From Trichosphaerium sp. ATCC 40318 (taxonomy: Eukaryota > Discosea > Flabellinia > Trichosidae), in the NCBI GenBank assembly GCA_038496445.1, contig JALMLS010000376.1:496001-560000 (forward strand): a stretch of DNA of 64,000 nucleotides, read 5' to 3'. Below, in pieces: positions 35,014 through 47,035 of this stretch. Each line of letters begins with the position of its first letter. Position 1 is the first letter of the stretch. The notes beneath the pieces were generated by a model. That model saw only the letters and a list, made by a program, of their open reading frames with translations, did no database searches and had not been told where the DNA came from. The position numbers and the translations under genes are program-made.

Positions 35014-36548
35014 ATGTGCGAACCACAAAAAAAGAAGAGGAAACGGAATCCAAAGACGGAAAGTACTGAAAAAGAAACAATACCAACAATACAGTTTAAA
35101 TGCGGTGATTTTAGCTTCACACTATCAAAAGAGCTTCTCAACACGTATTCATCGTCTCTTTTTGCATCTAAAGTTCATTTTGAGTCATTACAAGAAAACA
35201 CATCAACAAAAACGGCACTGGAGGAATGTAGGCAAGCCAAACTATGGAGATATTATCATTTTGCACTAAGTATACCATAGTCATTCAAAGTACCTGCCAA
35301 CTATTGTAAGGTTTATGAAAAAAGAAGAACTAAACACAATCAAAGATCCGTCCAATTTATGGTTTGCAGCAGAATACTATGGCGTACCTATAGTGTGGAA
35401 CGATTTCAACATGCCTTATCGCACGTGCTAGTATTATCTGTATTTCTTACAACCTAGAGTAGAGAGTAAGGTGCCAATGTTGGTGATTGTAGATATACTA
35501 AAAAACTTAAGAAAGTGTTGGGAAGCCCTTCAAAGTGAGTTAATTGCACCTGTAAGTCAAAATAGTTTGTAGTATGTATGTATGTCATAGCAGTTGATAG
35601 GCAGATGCTGGTTTAGATTGCTACCCTGTTAAAAGTGTGAATAATGTTTATGCAAGGTATGTTGCTGAGCATGCACAAAAAGAATTTGGTAGAGCTGTTG
35701 TAGAAAAGTACTTTACACAGTGTGACTTGGTGCGTTGAATGCAGTAGTATCATTTACTGACCCTTTGGAACACTAGCACTACGAATACATTGAAGATAGA
35801 CAAGGCAAAGAAGAAATAAATGTGATTTGGGCAGATTATCAGGTTGGACAAGAAGTTTTTTCAAAGAGAGGTATCAGTGCAATCGAAGGAGATTTTTGGG
35901 CATTTGCAAACTTGAGTACGTGTTTTTCTAAGCTTATTGCGGTTTTACATTGATGTATCGGTTAGCTGAAGAGTTATGGGCAAGATCACAATTTAAAAGA
36001 TGGAGTAGTTTACTCAAAATAAGAGATTCTTTACGCCAAGCTTATCTACAACAGGTGTATCAAGGTGCTGTAGAATTTGTAGTTTTGTATATTGCAAATG
36101 GCTTTGACTGTCCAGACGAGATTAAACGCAATTACACTATAAACTCTGAGTATGTGGGCAATAGCTTCAGCATTTTCTTCTAAAGTGTTGCTATTTTTTA
36201 AACAACAGTCACCTAAATCACTACCCTTTTTGCTGTAAACGTGATGTTTAATTAACATTCGCTTTTGTAGTCCAGATAGCATATGCTCAGTTAAGACTCT
36301 AGTGGAAGATGACTACATGAGAGTAAAGCTTGGGAAAATACTTGGTGCATTCGTTCAATTAGGTGTACGTTATTCTCTATTATTCTGTATTAAAGTCATT
36401 TTCGCTCTAGATATTCATTGGAGAAAAGGTCTACAATGATGACGTTTTAACTATTACATTATCAATTCCCCAAGCTGATATAACAATGATTGATGATTTT
36501 TTACCAATATACCTAAGCCCATACAAACAACGCCAACCTCTAGAATAG
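35014..36548 (+). CDS. KCTD-like BTB (T1-type) protein
   Basis: It starts MCEPQKKKRKRNPK, a nuclear-localisation-like head. The T1/BTB fold follows: TIQFKCGDFSFTLSKELLNT, SSSLFASKVHF, then after an intron LYHSHSKYLPTIVRFMKKEE and NLWFAAEYYGVPIVWND, matching the KCTD end of the fold (dpkyF..iL.fLR ... eA.yygI). The rest (VPMLVIVDILKNLRKCWEAL, YVAEHAQKEFGRAVVEKYF, RLAEELWARSQFKRWSSLLK) is helical and not recognised. About ten introns. BTB proteins of this type are Cul3 adaptors or oligomerisation scaffolds, but the partner is unknown here. The exon near 35420 may use a GC donor or a GTGCT donor. Confidence 0.65.
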
Positions 36549-37393
36549 CTCTTTGCTTCTCTTTTTTTTTTGTTTTTTCACAACTTACTAAGTGACAGTG
36601 TCACTGACTGAATGACTTTTTTATTATCGGGTGGTTAGCTTGAAGGATAACTAAGTCTGTTTTAATCCTTGAGTTGACACATAACGTACTTCATCAGTAG
36701 TACCGATAAATAAAAAAATTGAGAACTGTGGTAGAACTAAAATTAATTTGAAATGCTGAGAAAAAGCTTCCATTACTCAACATGTATGTCACCAAGGCTC
36801 TCAGTTTTTACACGCTTATTTAAAGTAGCATATTCTTAGTTGCTCGCTACTTGTTCCCAAATGGGAGCTAAACGCTTGTGAAAAATGAAAGCTAATACAA
36901 AAGCGGAAATTCTGTAGGCCCAACCCGAAAACGGAGAATAACACTGAATAGCGTAAGGGCGGTCAGTGCTTTAACATAAAAGACAAATAATAGTATGCAA
37001 GTCGAAGAATGAAAATAAAACCCAAAAATGGTTGCAACTGTTTTCAGAAAACCTATCGTGCTGTATTTTTGCATCAAACTAGCACTAACAAGCCTTCACA
37101 GCGTAACGTTGGTAAAAAGAGGCAAAGAAAAAGACTTTGGTTCAACACGCGTAAAGGATTACACAAAACCCGCAAACTAACTCATTGCACTAAACAATGC
37201 GAAGAAGGCACACTGGCTTATTTTGGCCATTTTACTCTTAAATACTAAAACGCGTGAAGCCAAAACAAACGAAATGCTGACATACTAAGGCAAATGTTTT
37301 TCAAAATAGTATGTTCTAACATTCCTGCGTAGCAAACGGAGAAATCCCCATACGAACACAGTTTTATTCATCAAAGAAGCAACTCATCTCGTC
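36549..37393. other. Intergenic region, no gene seen
   Basis: 845 nt between two plus-strand genes. It contains a perfect palindrome AGTGACAGTGTCACT at about 36589. A basic 79-residue ORF at 37009-37248 has no recognisable domain and looks fortuitous. Confidence 0.5.
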
Positions 37394-39882
37394 ATGTTGA
37401 CTCTAACACATACAAGTGCGTGTCAACCTCTTATACCAACGATACCTCTGCTGACAACTTCTCAAAAGCTTTTTTGTTGTGTTGTACAGTACTACTGCTT
37501 CCTATCGTTTCATCAACGAAAGGACGAACACCACACGCTGTATATAACAACCTACCATTTCAAGAAAATGGCGAAACTACAAAGTTCTATCTAACCGAGA
37601 AAAATGGTAAAGAAATACCCCAAGACTTTGCTGGTAGCTTCTTCTATGTTTCGGCGTGCGGAGATTTTTCAAAAGAGTATGGTCGCGGTGAACCTCTCTT
37701 TGAAGGCTATGGACGCGTCTTTCGCGTTGATTTCAACAAAGACGGCGTTGAGTTTGCTCCAGGGAGCGTTTCCGTAACCACTAAAATGCCAAGAGCGATG
37801 AGTTTTCACGCGGACAAATTGGGCGGTTTTTTTAAAGACTTTGGGATTGCAAGATTATCTCCACTACTTGGATCTGCAACAAGCCTAAGCACAGCTTTCC
37901 AAACATTTAGATTCGAAGACGACACCCGAGACCGTCTTTTACTCCTTATGGATGTAAGCAGACCAGAAGAAATAGATCCAGTTACGCTAGACCTAATTTC
38001 ACCGCTCGGACAGGCATCTGAGTGGTCTACGTCGATAATGCAGAACGACTTTCTTTTTCCTTTCATATTCGCTTCTGCCCATCCTGCAATGGATCCATTA
38101 ACAAGAAAAGACTTCTTTACAGTACAATACCCAGGTATCGAGCACGCTATATTCCCTCCTTCGATGAATGACTCCGAGTCAACCTTTTCCGCTTGCTATG
38201 CAAAGTTTATGACGCTGTTGGTTGATCTTCACGACGAATTTGATGGGTTTCCAAGCAACGTCAAGACATCAATGCAATCAATCTTCACTAACGGAAAAAC
38301 AATGGTATATCAAGCAATGCGACTAAAAAACAACGCACAGGGTACCCAACAACAGAAAGATACGCTTCTAGGCGATTATATAGAGCCTGAACACAGACAA
38401 AGATACTTGGACACCCTCGTATCGTTCCTAGACATTATCACTAGCTGTGACGAAGGCAAATCAGAAGCAAAGACAGAAAAAACGATGTTTGATATGACAG
38501 TCGACGTTCTACGCTGGAGAGGCGGGAAGAACTTGAGCAGATGGTTCGTTCACTACACTGACGAAGATGGCGTTGCGAAACCAGTAGAGATTATGCAGTC
38601 TATGCACCAGATAGGGTTAACTGAGGACTACGTTGTTCTTTGTGATACTTCGTTTAAACTCAGTTTTACTGGTATGTTCGATTCGCCTGTTCCTTGGGCT
38701 CCTCCAATAGAACGTATGATCTGGAAGACACTCGCAAAGCCACAGCTTACAGAATCAGTTTTTTATATCATTAAGAGAACTGACTTGCGTGATGATGTTG
38801 ATTATGTTGTTTCGAAGAGAGTTACTGTTCCACGTGAATCACCTCATTTTTTGGTTGATTTTAAGAATCCAAATGGAAAAATTACATTTCACGTTGCACA
38901 CAATCCAGCTACTGATCCTGCGGAATGGCTTAGAAAGTTTCAAGAGCCTGTTATGGATATAGAAGATTTTCACTCGTATGACGGTATTTTCCAAGCAAGC
39001 GGTGATATCAATATGATAGGCCGATATGTCATTGACGCTGAAACTGGAACTGTCGGTACGAAGCAATTTAAACTTTCCAAAAAAATTCTTGTTTCAAGTG
39101 CTCTTCTCTGACTCTTTTGTAGATAGCGGTGAACAAGTTTTCGGAGATGCAACTTGGTATTTAGGAGTATACAGTTGCCGTGGTTGTTTTTCTTCAGGAG
39201 ACGTTCCTCTTAAATTTGAAGACATATTTTGGGGTTCTTATGGACTTTCTGAGCTTCATACCAAAGAAGTCTTAGATCTATACAAGGACTACCCACATAG
39301 AACGTATTCTCAAGAAGAAGTAATCAAACAAGCTTCAAATTCTTCTAACCCAGCTACGCACTCTTTCTTATTCAGATCGCGTCATGCTGCTGGTGAAAAA
39401 TTTGAGATACAAGATCAATACATGTTGCCAAAAGGCTTTCTTTTAATGTCTCATCAATTCGCGCCAAAAAGAAAACCATCAAAAAGTATACCTCTTACAA
39501 GGTATGCCACATCTTAAACATTCTCTTACGTCACACAAAACCACCTTGGACCTTTCTAATGTTTTTTTTCAGAGACGGATATATCGTGAGTACTGTAGCA
39601 ACTGGTGATGGCTCACAATCCTCTGATTACCAAGTATGGATTTTTGACGCTAATAATCTAGCTCAAGGACCAGTATCTCAGTTAATCAGTAAAAATACTG
39701 ATTTGAAGATGGGTTTTACTGTTCACAGCGCTTGGTTAGATGATATTACTCAACCGAAAGATAAGAAAAAAATGAGAAGTTATATTTCGCCTCGAGAAGA
39801 CTTTTATGAGAGAATGAAGAATAGCATTAACCCTGAAGTAAGATCAATGCTTCAAAAACTTAAACCATATTTTGACGAATAG
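37394..39882 (+). CDS. Secreted carotenoid-oxygenase-family enzyme
   Basis: Non-haem-iron dioxygenase of the carotenoid cleavage/RPE65 family. Splicing out a short intron after MLTLTHT gives a signal peptide (FLLCCTVLLLPIVSSTKG), so the enzyme should enter the secretory pathway, unlike most relatives. The four iron ligands are visible: AHPAMDPLTRKDFFTVQY, MHQIGLTEDYVVLCDTSF, ITFHVAHNPATD, and, in the last exon, FTVHSAWL. The N-terminal family block is seen in PLFEGYGRVFRVDF and the C-terminal one in VWIFDANNLAQGPVSQL. One exon is unusually long for this window (about 1.6 kb). Two further introns lie at about 39057 and 39500. About 790 residues, longer than the usual 480-550, with insertions between the second and third His blocks. 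Confidence 0.85.
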
Positions 39883-40466
39883 TTGTGATGTGGAAAATAA
39901 ATTGTAGTTTTGTAATAGTGTTTCTGTGATTAAAAGGAAACGAATCCAACGGAACACGATACCATTACATAAGTTGTTTGAACAAAAGCTACGTGCGTCG
40001 TAGGTTTCAAGCGATTTTAAAGCGCGTGTAGTTGATGAATGCGTGTGGGCTCATTCTGGAGAAGAGTATCAAAAAAGTTGAAACCAAGCCGATTTCCATT
40101 TACAAACCTGTTGTTACAAGCAACAACCGCTTTATTCGTTGCAAAAACATAGTACGTTGCAGTTAGAAGAGCTGGTAGTGTCTTTGGTGATAACTAGAAA
40201 AAAAACCACAAAAAACACCACGCACGTTTTGTTCTGATCCAATGAGACCTGCCAATAGGTGTTATGAATCCCACGTAGCCTCTTAATCCTTAATTTGTTG
40301 TGACACGCGTAGGTAGCAGTAATTGAACATAAACACTGAAAATTCAGAACCGTTGGTAGATACGTATTTACGTGTGGAATCTTCGGGCTGTGGAAATGTC
40401 TGTACGTTTTTTTTCGTTCATGGTCAACGAACGAGAGGAAACACCACCAACACACGCACTGTAGTA
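39883..40466. other. Intergenic region, no gene seen
   Basis: 584 nt between plus-strand genes. The minus-strand ORF covering its right part is the antisense of the next gene's first exon and is not supported. Confidence 0.5.
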
Positions 40467-42677
40467 ATGGCTGAGAAAAGGAAAAGGGACATTGATGACA
40501 ATCCAGGTGGCTCTGATGAGTCAAGTGATGAAGATGATAACATGAGACTCGTGAGTTTTTGTTTTTAGTGTTGCTACTGATTTTATGAAACAACGACGTA
40601 TTTGCTCGTTTTGTACAATTACACTTTCGTTAACAAAATAAAAACCCTGGCGTTGATGAACCTTTCTAGCAAGAAGCAATACTCCAAAGAATGCTAGCAG
40701 CAACTTTTGGTAACCGTGGCGCTGCACAAAGCAATGAAAGGCTTATTACCCATCTACGTAACCAAGGAGTGTTAAAAAGTGACCAAATAGCGCAAGGTAC
40801 AGCTTCAATGATCTTGGTACAAAAAACCGGTTAACGTAACTTTTTTTTTCATAGCGCTACGAACAGTACCACGCGAACACTTTGTCACAAAGGAGTTAAA
40901 GCCTGAAGTAAATTCACCAAAACGCTAAAAAGTCGTATTTGCTTATTTTAATTCGCTGTTAGGCTTATGCAGACCACCCACTTCGCTTTTCCAAGATGGG
41001 ATTTAATATTTCGTACGCAGTGGTTTATTCCCAAGCGGTTTTTTCTTGTTTTTTTGGTTTTTAGTTTCTTGCTCTCAAGCGACTTGCTAGCGCCTTTGTT
41101 GATATACCTTTATACCTGTTAGTGCACCGCATATGTATGCCATGTGTTTAGAGAAATTAAACGTGCTACCTGGGTGTACATGCCTAGTATGTTATCGGTT
41201 CGTAGAAAACATAATTTTTATTGTTGATAGGATATTGGATGTGGTACCTCACATTTTACGACTCTATGTGCTTTTTTGGCTGGACCTGAGACAAAGGTAC
41301 ATGGAGTAGATATACACCGGCACATAATAGACTACGGGAGCCAGAATGTTGCGAAATTTTGCGAACTTTCAGGTACTAAACTCTTTCGCCATGTCGATTC
41401 GAAAACTCACTTTCAAGAAAGGGATGAAGTTTCCCAACATGAAATTCTACGTAAGAAATTGTTTCCTACCCGATCCAGATGATAATACATATGATCGTAT
41501 TCATGTTGGTGCATGTATACCAGAAAGTAAAATTCAATTTTTATTTGATAAATTAAACAAAGGAGGTATCTTAGTAGTACGTTAAAACCTGCTCTCTGTA
41601 AACAAAAATTAGTCATTGACAAGCATTAGGCGCCTTACGGGGATAAGTTGATATGTGCTATGAAAGATAAGGATGGAAAGGTAAACTCTGGGTTTTTATC
41701 ACACCTTTTCTAATATTCATTTTTCAGGTTCGTGTTCAATCGCTTATAGACGTCAGATACAGCGATTTGGTTCTTCCTTCGGAAGCTGAGATTAAAGAAG
41801 CACAACGTGAAGTAGAAAAGAGTATGTGACGATATAATCAACTATGTCATTACACTGACTTAGTCTATTCTCTTTTTCACAATCACGTGTTATTTCTTAT
41901 ATTTGTTTAGTAAAAGCTCAAAGGCTATCAGTTCCAGAAGCAGCAGTTAAAGTGCCAGAAGAGTTCAAGGCTTTGTATAATAATAAGACCAACTCAGACT
42001 TTACCTTTATTCTAAATGGAGAAAAAATATACGGCCACAAGCACGTACTACAACTTCGCTCAGAACACTTTCGGTACAGTCCAGATGATTTCTTTTTGTA
42101 CGACAATTAACCATTGCTCAGGGTTATGTTTGCCAGTGGCATGAAGGAATCACAAACAGACGAGATTGTCATAGATAGTAGATACACACGCGAAGTTTTC
42201 CTTGAAATGCTCAAGTTTATCTATACAGATGAGTGTCAACTAACAAGCAACAATTGTGTAGAACTTCTTGAATTATCTAACTACTATAAACTTGACAGAC
42301 TAAAAGCAATGTGTAAGTCTCAGTTCTTCGTTCAAAACAAATACTAAACTTAACACAAAGGTGCAATGCTACTTAAGCAGAATATTGAAATTGAAACAGC
42401 AGCATACGTACTAAGCGTAAGTTAAATACAAGAAACTCTAAAAAAACCAAAAGAGCTAACACAACGATAGATTGCAGAACGATATCAAGCTACGCAACTC
42501 AAGCTGTTTTGCACCGAATACATCTACTCGAATATCGCGGTACGCTCTTCGCTCGTATTTTTTAGTTATCTACTCACTCAGGTTGCTTAGCAAGTTGTAC
42601 AAACAAAATGGTTCAAAGAGCTCGATGATCACTTGAGAAATGACTTACTGATTAAAGCGGTTAATAGAACCTTGTAA
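40467..42677 (+). CDS. PCMT-BTB fusion: isoaspartyl methyltransferase domain joined to a BTB domain
   Basis: It starts MAEKRKRDIDDNPGGSDESS, then ERLITHLRNQGVLKSDQIAQ, ALRTVPREHFV and YADHPLRFSKMGFNIS. The SAM-binding motif I is DIGCGTSHFT. Next come MKFYVRNCFLPDPDDNTYDR and IHVGACIPESKIQFLFDKLN. This is the whole protein-L-isoaspartate O-methyltransferase core. The exon ending REVEK joins in phase (41821/41912) to IKAQRLSVPEAAVKVPEEF, followed by a BTB domain: SDFTFILNGEKIYGHKHVL, LRSEHFRVMFASGMKES, VFLEMLKFIYTDECQL, LLELSNYYKLDRLKAMC. The C-terminus is a BACK-like helical tail (AERYQATQLKLFCTEYIY). BTB domains of this type bind Cul3. Together this suggests an adaptor that recognises isoaspartate-damaged proteins for ubiquitination. 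Exons near 41100-41230 are less certain. Confidence 0.85.
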
Positions 42678-42837
42678 ACGCGTACTTACCATCACTTCAA
42701 GCACCTACATTTGTAAATAAACAACGATCATCACAAAATTTTTTGGTTGCGCTTGAAACCCAGTCTACAAAAACTTGTGAAGTGGAGAAAAGAAACCAGA
42801 AACCTCCTGCAATGTAATTTTTCGTTTATGTAAGCAA

Positions 42838-43934
42838 TCAAGTTGCGTGCGTAAATGTGTAGTAGTATACAGTTGCACGCATTTCTTCAGGACCTTCATC
42901 TTCTTCAAACATAGGAACCATTCTTATTGATCTAACCTTCTTTACAATAAAATTGTAAGGTTCAGCCGCTGCTAAAGAAAAAAACTTCATGTCACGATCC
43001 TGCCATTTTGGTCTGTGGTGTGAGAATGTGATAAATACCTTACGAAAGCAATTAGTGATAAACTGTTACAAAACACAAAAAAGCAAACTGAAGAAAATGT
43101 TCAACAGCCACGTAACGCAACAAGTACGTGCTGAACTGTTGCCTATTGAGCGCTACAAGCGCAAAACTGTATCTTAGATGTTATACAAACTACTTACCGT
43201 TCCATTAGGCGCTAAAAAGTTCTTAATTGATGCCAGTAGCTCCTTGTGAACGTGATGATTAAACACCAAATCAGCGCAAATAACAATGTCAAACTTATCC
43301 CTCTTTACTGGTTTTAAAAGGTCTGTTACTTTGCTGTATTCCTTTCCCCATAAGTGTCCTTGAACTTTAATGTTGTTCTTCAACGCATCTGGGATGTTAG
43401 CATCCACGTTTTTGCTTATGTTTTCCATAAGATCATCGTCTGGGTAGTCTGTGATTACAGTACAAAGAGCTTTGTTTAAGCAACAAATAAGAGAAGGCAG
43501 AGCCCCACCAGCGCCTAGTTCTACAACACTATACGCGTAAGCAATGTACCAACAGCGTTTTTAAGCAGTTTGAATAAAAAATGCTCTGAAAGTAAGAATT
43601 AACGTACGTTTTGTTCGTGAGATCGAAGGTTTCAGCGTCGAACTGATTTGTAAGGTATTTACTGGCATTCCACAACATGTGACCCCATAACTAAGTGTTG
43701 TAAACGATGAGTTAAATCAAGGCTTGTACTGGGTGACGGCCTAGCAAATGGATTTGCAGCTCACTCGGTTCTCCTTTTAGCAAAGTTAGAAGTACAAAAC
43801 ACAGATTGCATGTGGCTACCAGCTCCTGAACGTCGTTTAAATGTTTCTATGGTTGGTTCTGGATCTGGCTCATAGTATTCCTCAGGTTCCTCAAATAATC
43901 CGCCATTGTTACCAAGAGAGTCACTGTCGCTCAT
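42838..43934 (-). CDS. EFM7/NNT1-like protein methyltransferase (Methyltransf_16)
   Basis: A SAM-dependent class I methyltransferase. The yeast relative EFM7 methylates translation elongation factor 1A at its N-terminus. It starts MSDSDSLGNNGGLFEEPEEY. Signature blocks: HMLWNASKYLTNQFDAETF (family H.LW....LA.YL), NVLELGAGGALPSLI (motif I), VITDYPDDDLMENISKNVD, DKFDIVICADLVFNHHVHKE and, in the last exons, FITFSHHRPKWQDRDMKFF and GPEEMRATVYYYTFTHAT. Four or five exons with GTACG or GTAAG donors. Its start codon is only 75 bp from that of the nucleolin-like gene on the other strand, so the two share a promoter region. A translation/ribosome link between the two is an inference. Confidence 0.88.
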
Positions 43935-44009
43935 GGTGCTCTGTAGACGCGAAATAAACACAAAACAAATTAAAAAGTCAAATTGTGGTAAATTACACAA
44001 AACGCAACG
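43935..44009. promoter_or_regulatory. 75-bp head-to-head promoter
   Basis: Only 75 bp lie between the start codons of the EFM7-like (minus) and nucleolin-like (plus) genes. The tract is A-rich (ACACAAAACAAATTAAAAAG) and has no TATA box I can point to. Both 5' UTRs must be very short or overlap. Confidence 0.6.
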
Positions 44010-46523
44010 ATGCAAGCGCCCAACAGTGACGTTGGTCCTATGGTCGGCGAGGAATCTGCTCCTCAAGTGTCAGAAAGCCAAACTCCACAACAAGCGCTTG
44101 AAGGAGAAATTCCAATCACCACAGCTATGCTCGAAAAGCCTAGCGACCCAATGGACGCTGTCCCAGAAACTAATACAACAAACATAGTTGCTGCCCAGAT
44201 GGAACCGCAAAATACCCCAGTCGCCTCAAATATTGAAGCAGTAACTGCACAAGCAAATACAGAAGAAAATACTACAGAACCCACACCAATACAACAAATA
44301 CCAGATGCTGTAGTGGCAGAAACAATACCTGACCCTACACCAATGGAAGAAGAAAACGCAGAGATTAGTACTGAAGCTGAACTCCGTCAAAGCAAAGAAG
44401 AAGGAGAAGTTGAAGATGGTGAAGTAGCAGAAGATGGAGAACTACAAACACAACAAGCTCCAACTGTAACCGCCCAAGAAAATAACCCTTCAGTTGGCAC
44501 TACGCCTGACAGCGGTGTTCAAACTACAGCTGGTGTGAAGCGAGAACGTGCACAAGACGAGCAGGATACAAGTAGCGAAGGTTAGATCTATACACGCAAT
44601 TTTTTTTTAATTTAATTGTCTAGCGCCTGCGCCAAAGCGACAGCGCGTTGAAACTGATCAAAAGAGCGGACAACAGTATGATAAACAACAACAAGGCAAG
44701 GGACATCAAAAAAAAGCATCTGCAACAGTTTACATTGGTAATTTAAACCCAAACGTTCAAGAAAGTGCGATAAATACCTTTTTTGGAGAATGTGGCTCAA
44801 TTAAAGCTGTACGGTTATTTTTTTTTGCTTGTTCGTTTTGATCTTTTTTTTCACGTTACTCACGTTTATTTAATCACGTGATAAAAGTTTATATTGGTTA
44901 ACTAGATGAGTGTTTTCACGTGATTAAATTATTTTTTAGGTGCATTTGAAGCGTGAGCGTGATACGGGACAAGTAGCTGGGTACGTTATTATAACATATT
45001 TCACATACATTTACATGCGTCACGGCGTATAGCTGGCATGTTATGGCGAACCAATGGTTTTTTTAAACCCATTTTAAAACTAACTTTTAGTTCGTTTAGT
45101 TATGGATTCGTTGAGTTTTTTGATATTGGTTCTGCCAAGCTTGCTGTTGCTAAGAACGGTGAAAGTTTTCTTCAACAATCTATAAAAGTGGAATTCAGCG
45201 ATAATACAAATCAACCTGGTCGCAATAACCAGTCTAGAACGCAGCATCGTGACTCACCACGCAAAGGTAACCAAGGCAGAAATCAATACCGCAACAATAG
45301 CAACCGCTACGATAATCAGCCACAACAAACCCTAGGCCGTGATAGTCGTGTTTATGGTACGTGAACATGCAAAGAATCGTATTGGCTATATTTTTGTCTT
45401 TAAGTCTAATTATTCATTTTGTATGTAGAAGCCCAATCACCACGACCACCAGGCTGTACTACAATTTTTATTGGCAATCTATCTGATAGGATAGATGACG
45501 TAACTATATTTGAGTTATTCTCAAATTGTGGGACTATCAGAGAGATTCGTTGGCTAAATGATCAACATACGAACACTTTTAAGCATTGCGGTTTTGTACA
45601 ATTTTTTGAAGAAGCAGCGACTACACAAGTACGTAGCCTAGTACTATTATCCTCTGTGAGAGCGCTAGTGATTTAATTCATCCGATAGGCGGCTACATAC
45701 AACGGTATTGAAATTTTTGGTAAACCGCTACGCGTTGACTATGCAAATCGACCTTTGTCTGATGACCGAGATAATCGTAGACAAGGTGGTAATAATCACG
45801 GGCAGGGTAATTTTGGCCATGGCAATAGTGGAGGTGGTTATCAAGACCGTGGAAATCGTCGTCAAAACTATAATAATCAAAGAAATAATCAATACGATCG
45901 ACAAGGTGGTTACGGTGGTGGTAACCAAGGTGGTTATGGGTACAATGATCGCGGCGGTGGCGGAGGTGGTTATGGGGACCAAGGAGGTTATGAACGACGT
46001 GATAATACTAATAAAGGAACAGGTGGCAGGACTTTACAAGAAGGTATGCAACTGAGTTATTTTTTTTTGGTCCTCTATTACTTTTAGTTAATGTACTACG
46101 TAGTCCTTTCAGAACCTCAAAAACAGAGGCCTCCAGGGTGCAAGACTATTTTTATTGGTAACTTATCCCAAGATGTTTCAGATGAGGAAGTTTTTAGCAC
46201 CTTTTCTTCTGCTGGAAGGTACGTATCTCTAATACCTTATGGCTATCATATGCCTATGTTTGTAACGTCACCTAACTCGAATTAGGATTAAGGAGATTAG
46301 ATGGTTAAATCATAAACAGACAGGAAACTTCCAAGGCTCGAAACTTGAATTTTTTTCCATTTCAGTCTTCTGTAAACGTTCTAACTCTAATGTAGGTTGT
46401 GGATTTGTTGAGTTCTTTGATGAGCAAGGTGCTATAAACGCTGCTGGCATGAATGGAGTAGAAATACGCAATATTCCTTGCCGAGTAGATTACTCAGTAC
46501 CAAAGGGCTCAAGAAGATACTGA
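44010..46523 (+). CDS. Nucleolin-like RNA-binding protein (acidic N-terminus, three RRMs, RGG-like region)
   Basis: The start MQAPNSDVGPMVGEESAPQV leads into a 190-residue Glu/Gln/Pro-rich acidic head. RRM1 carries ATVYIGNLNPNVQESAI and GFVEFFDIGSAKLAV. RRM2 carries TTIFIGNLSDRIDDVTIF and KHCGFVQFFEEAATTQ. RRM3 carries KTIFIGNLSQDVSDEEVF and GCGFVEFFDEQGAINAA. RNP-2 and RNP-1 motifs are clear in all three. An RNA-binding Gly/Arg/Asn/Gln region (NRRQGGNNHGQGNFGHGNSG, DRGGGGGGYGDQGGY) lies between RRM2 and RRM3 rather than at the C-terminus, as it does in animal nucleolin. A role in rRNA processing in the nucleolus is likely. The intron at 44808-44940 carries an inverted CACGTG repeat. Confidence 0.87.
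44868..44929. repeat. Intronic inverted repeat ATTTAATCACGTGA ... TCACGTGATTAAAT
   Basis: Two perfect 14-nt arms at 44868-44881 and 44916-44929 are separated by 34 nt inside the first long intron of the nucleolin-like gene. Each arm contains the self-complementary octamer TCACGTGA. The arms could pair in RNA, or act as a double E-box in DNA. Confidence 0.8.
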
Positions 46524-47035
46524 CAACCGGTACTTTTTTCTAGAGCATTCACACGTTGTCTGTCAGCAGGTTACCCCTTTTTCGATGTTGATTTACACGG
46601 CCGGGTGCTTTTGCCAAAAATTGCGTTTACGTCCTACGAGCTTGGTGCCAGATTTCCTGCTGTTTGTCATCGTGTTCACTTGCTTCTTGTCTCTTGCCGT
46701 TTTTGTGTGATAGGAATAACCGTCCTTGGGAGATATTTATATTACTGTGGTCAACTTGTACATGTCCTACCACGCCTTTTGTTCGGTTTTTGTGTCGTTC
46801 AGGAACTCTTTTTGTAGTGTTAGTGGGTTTTAGACAAAAGAATTTTGTTGTAAACATTGTTGTGCATAGATACCTGATTGTATTACGTTTTGTTCTTTGT
46901 TGAGCTGTTGTTATTCATTCGTTAAATTCGTATTTCTGAATTGACTTAGAAGTGACTCTCAGTTCTCATTTATTTGGACTTTTTATTCTCTGGTAGTACA
47001 ACCTTGTAGTCTGGCGTTGTGGTTGTTGCTATAAA
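46524..47035. other. Intergenic region, no gene seen
   Basis: 512 nt between two plus-strand genes, rich in TTG/TTT. ORFs on both strands are low-complexity and lack domains. Confidence 0.5.

Noticed and set aside
35400-35465. A further GCACGTG GC-AG intron in the BTB gene
   Set aside because: The exon can equally be spliced with a GTGCT donor and a nearer acceptor (PYR|TVESK), so it does not count as evidence.
36585-36610. Perfect palindrome AGTGACAGTGTCACT
   Set aside because: An isolated 15-bp palindrome downstream of a stop codon, with no second copy or context that shows a function.
37009-37248. Basic 79-residue ORF resembling a ribosomal-type protein
   Set aside because: No family motif, no splice context, and composition explained by an A-rich spacer.
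40132-40593. 153-residue minus-strand ORF
   Set aside because: It is the antisense of the first exon of the PCMT-BTB gene and shows no domain.
45728-45982. Hydrophobic Ile/Thr-rich minus-strand ORF
   Set aside because: Antisense of the Gly/Arg/Asn region of the nucleolin-like gene.
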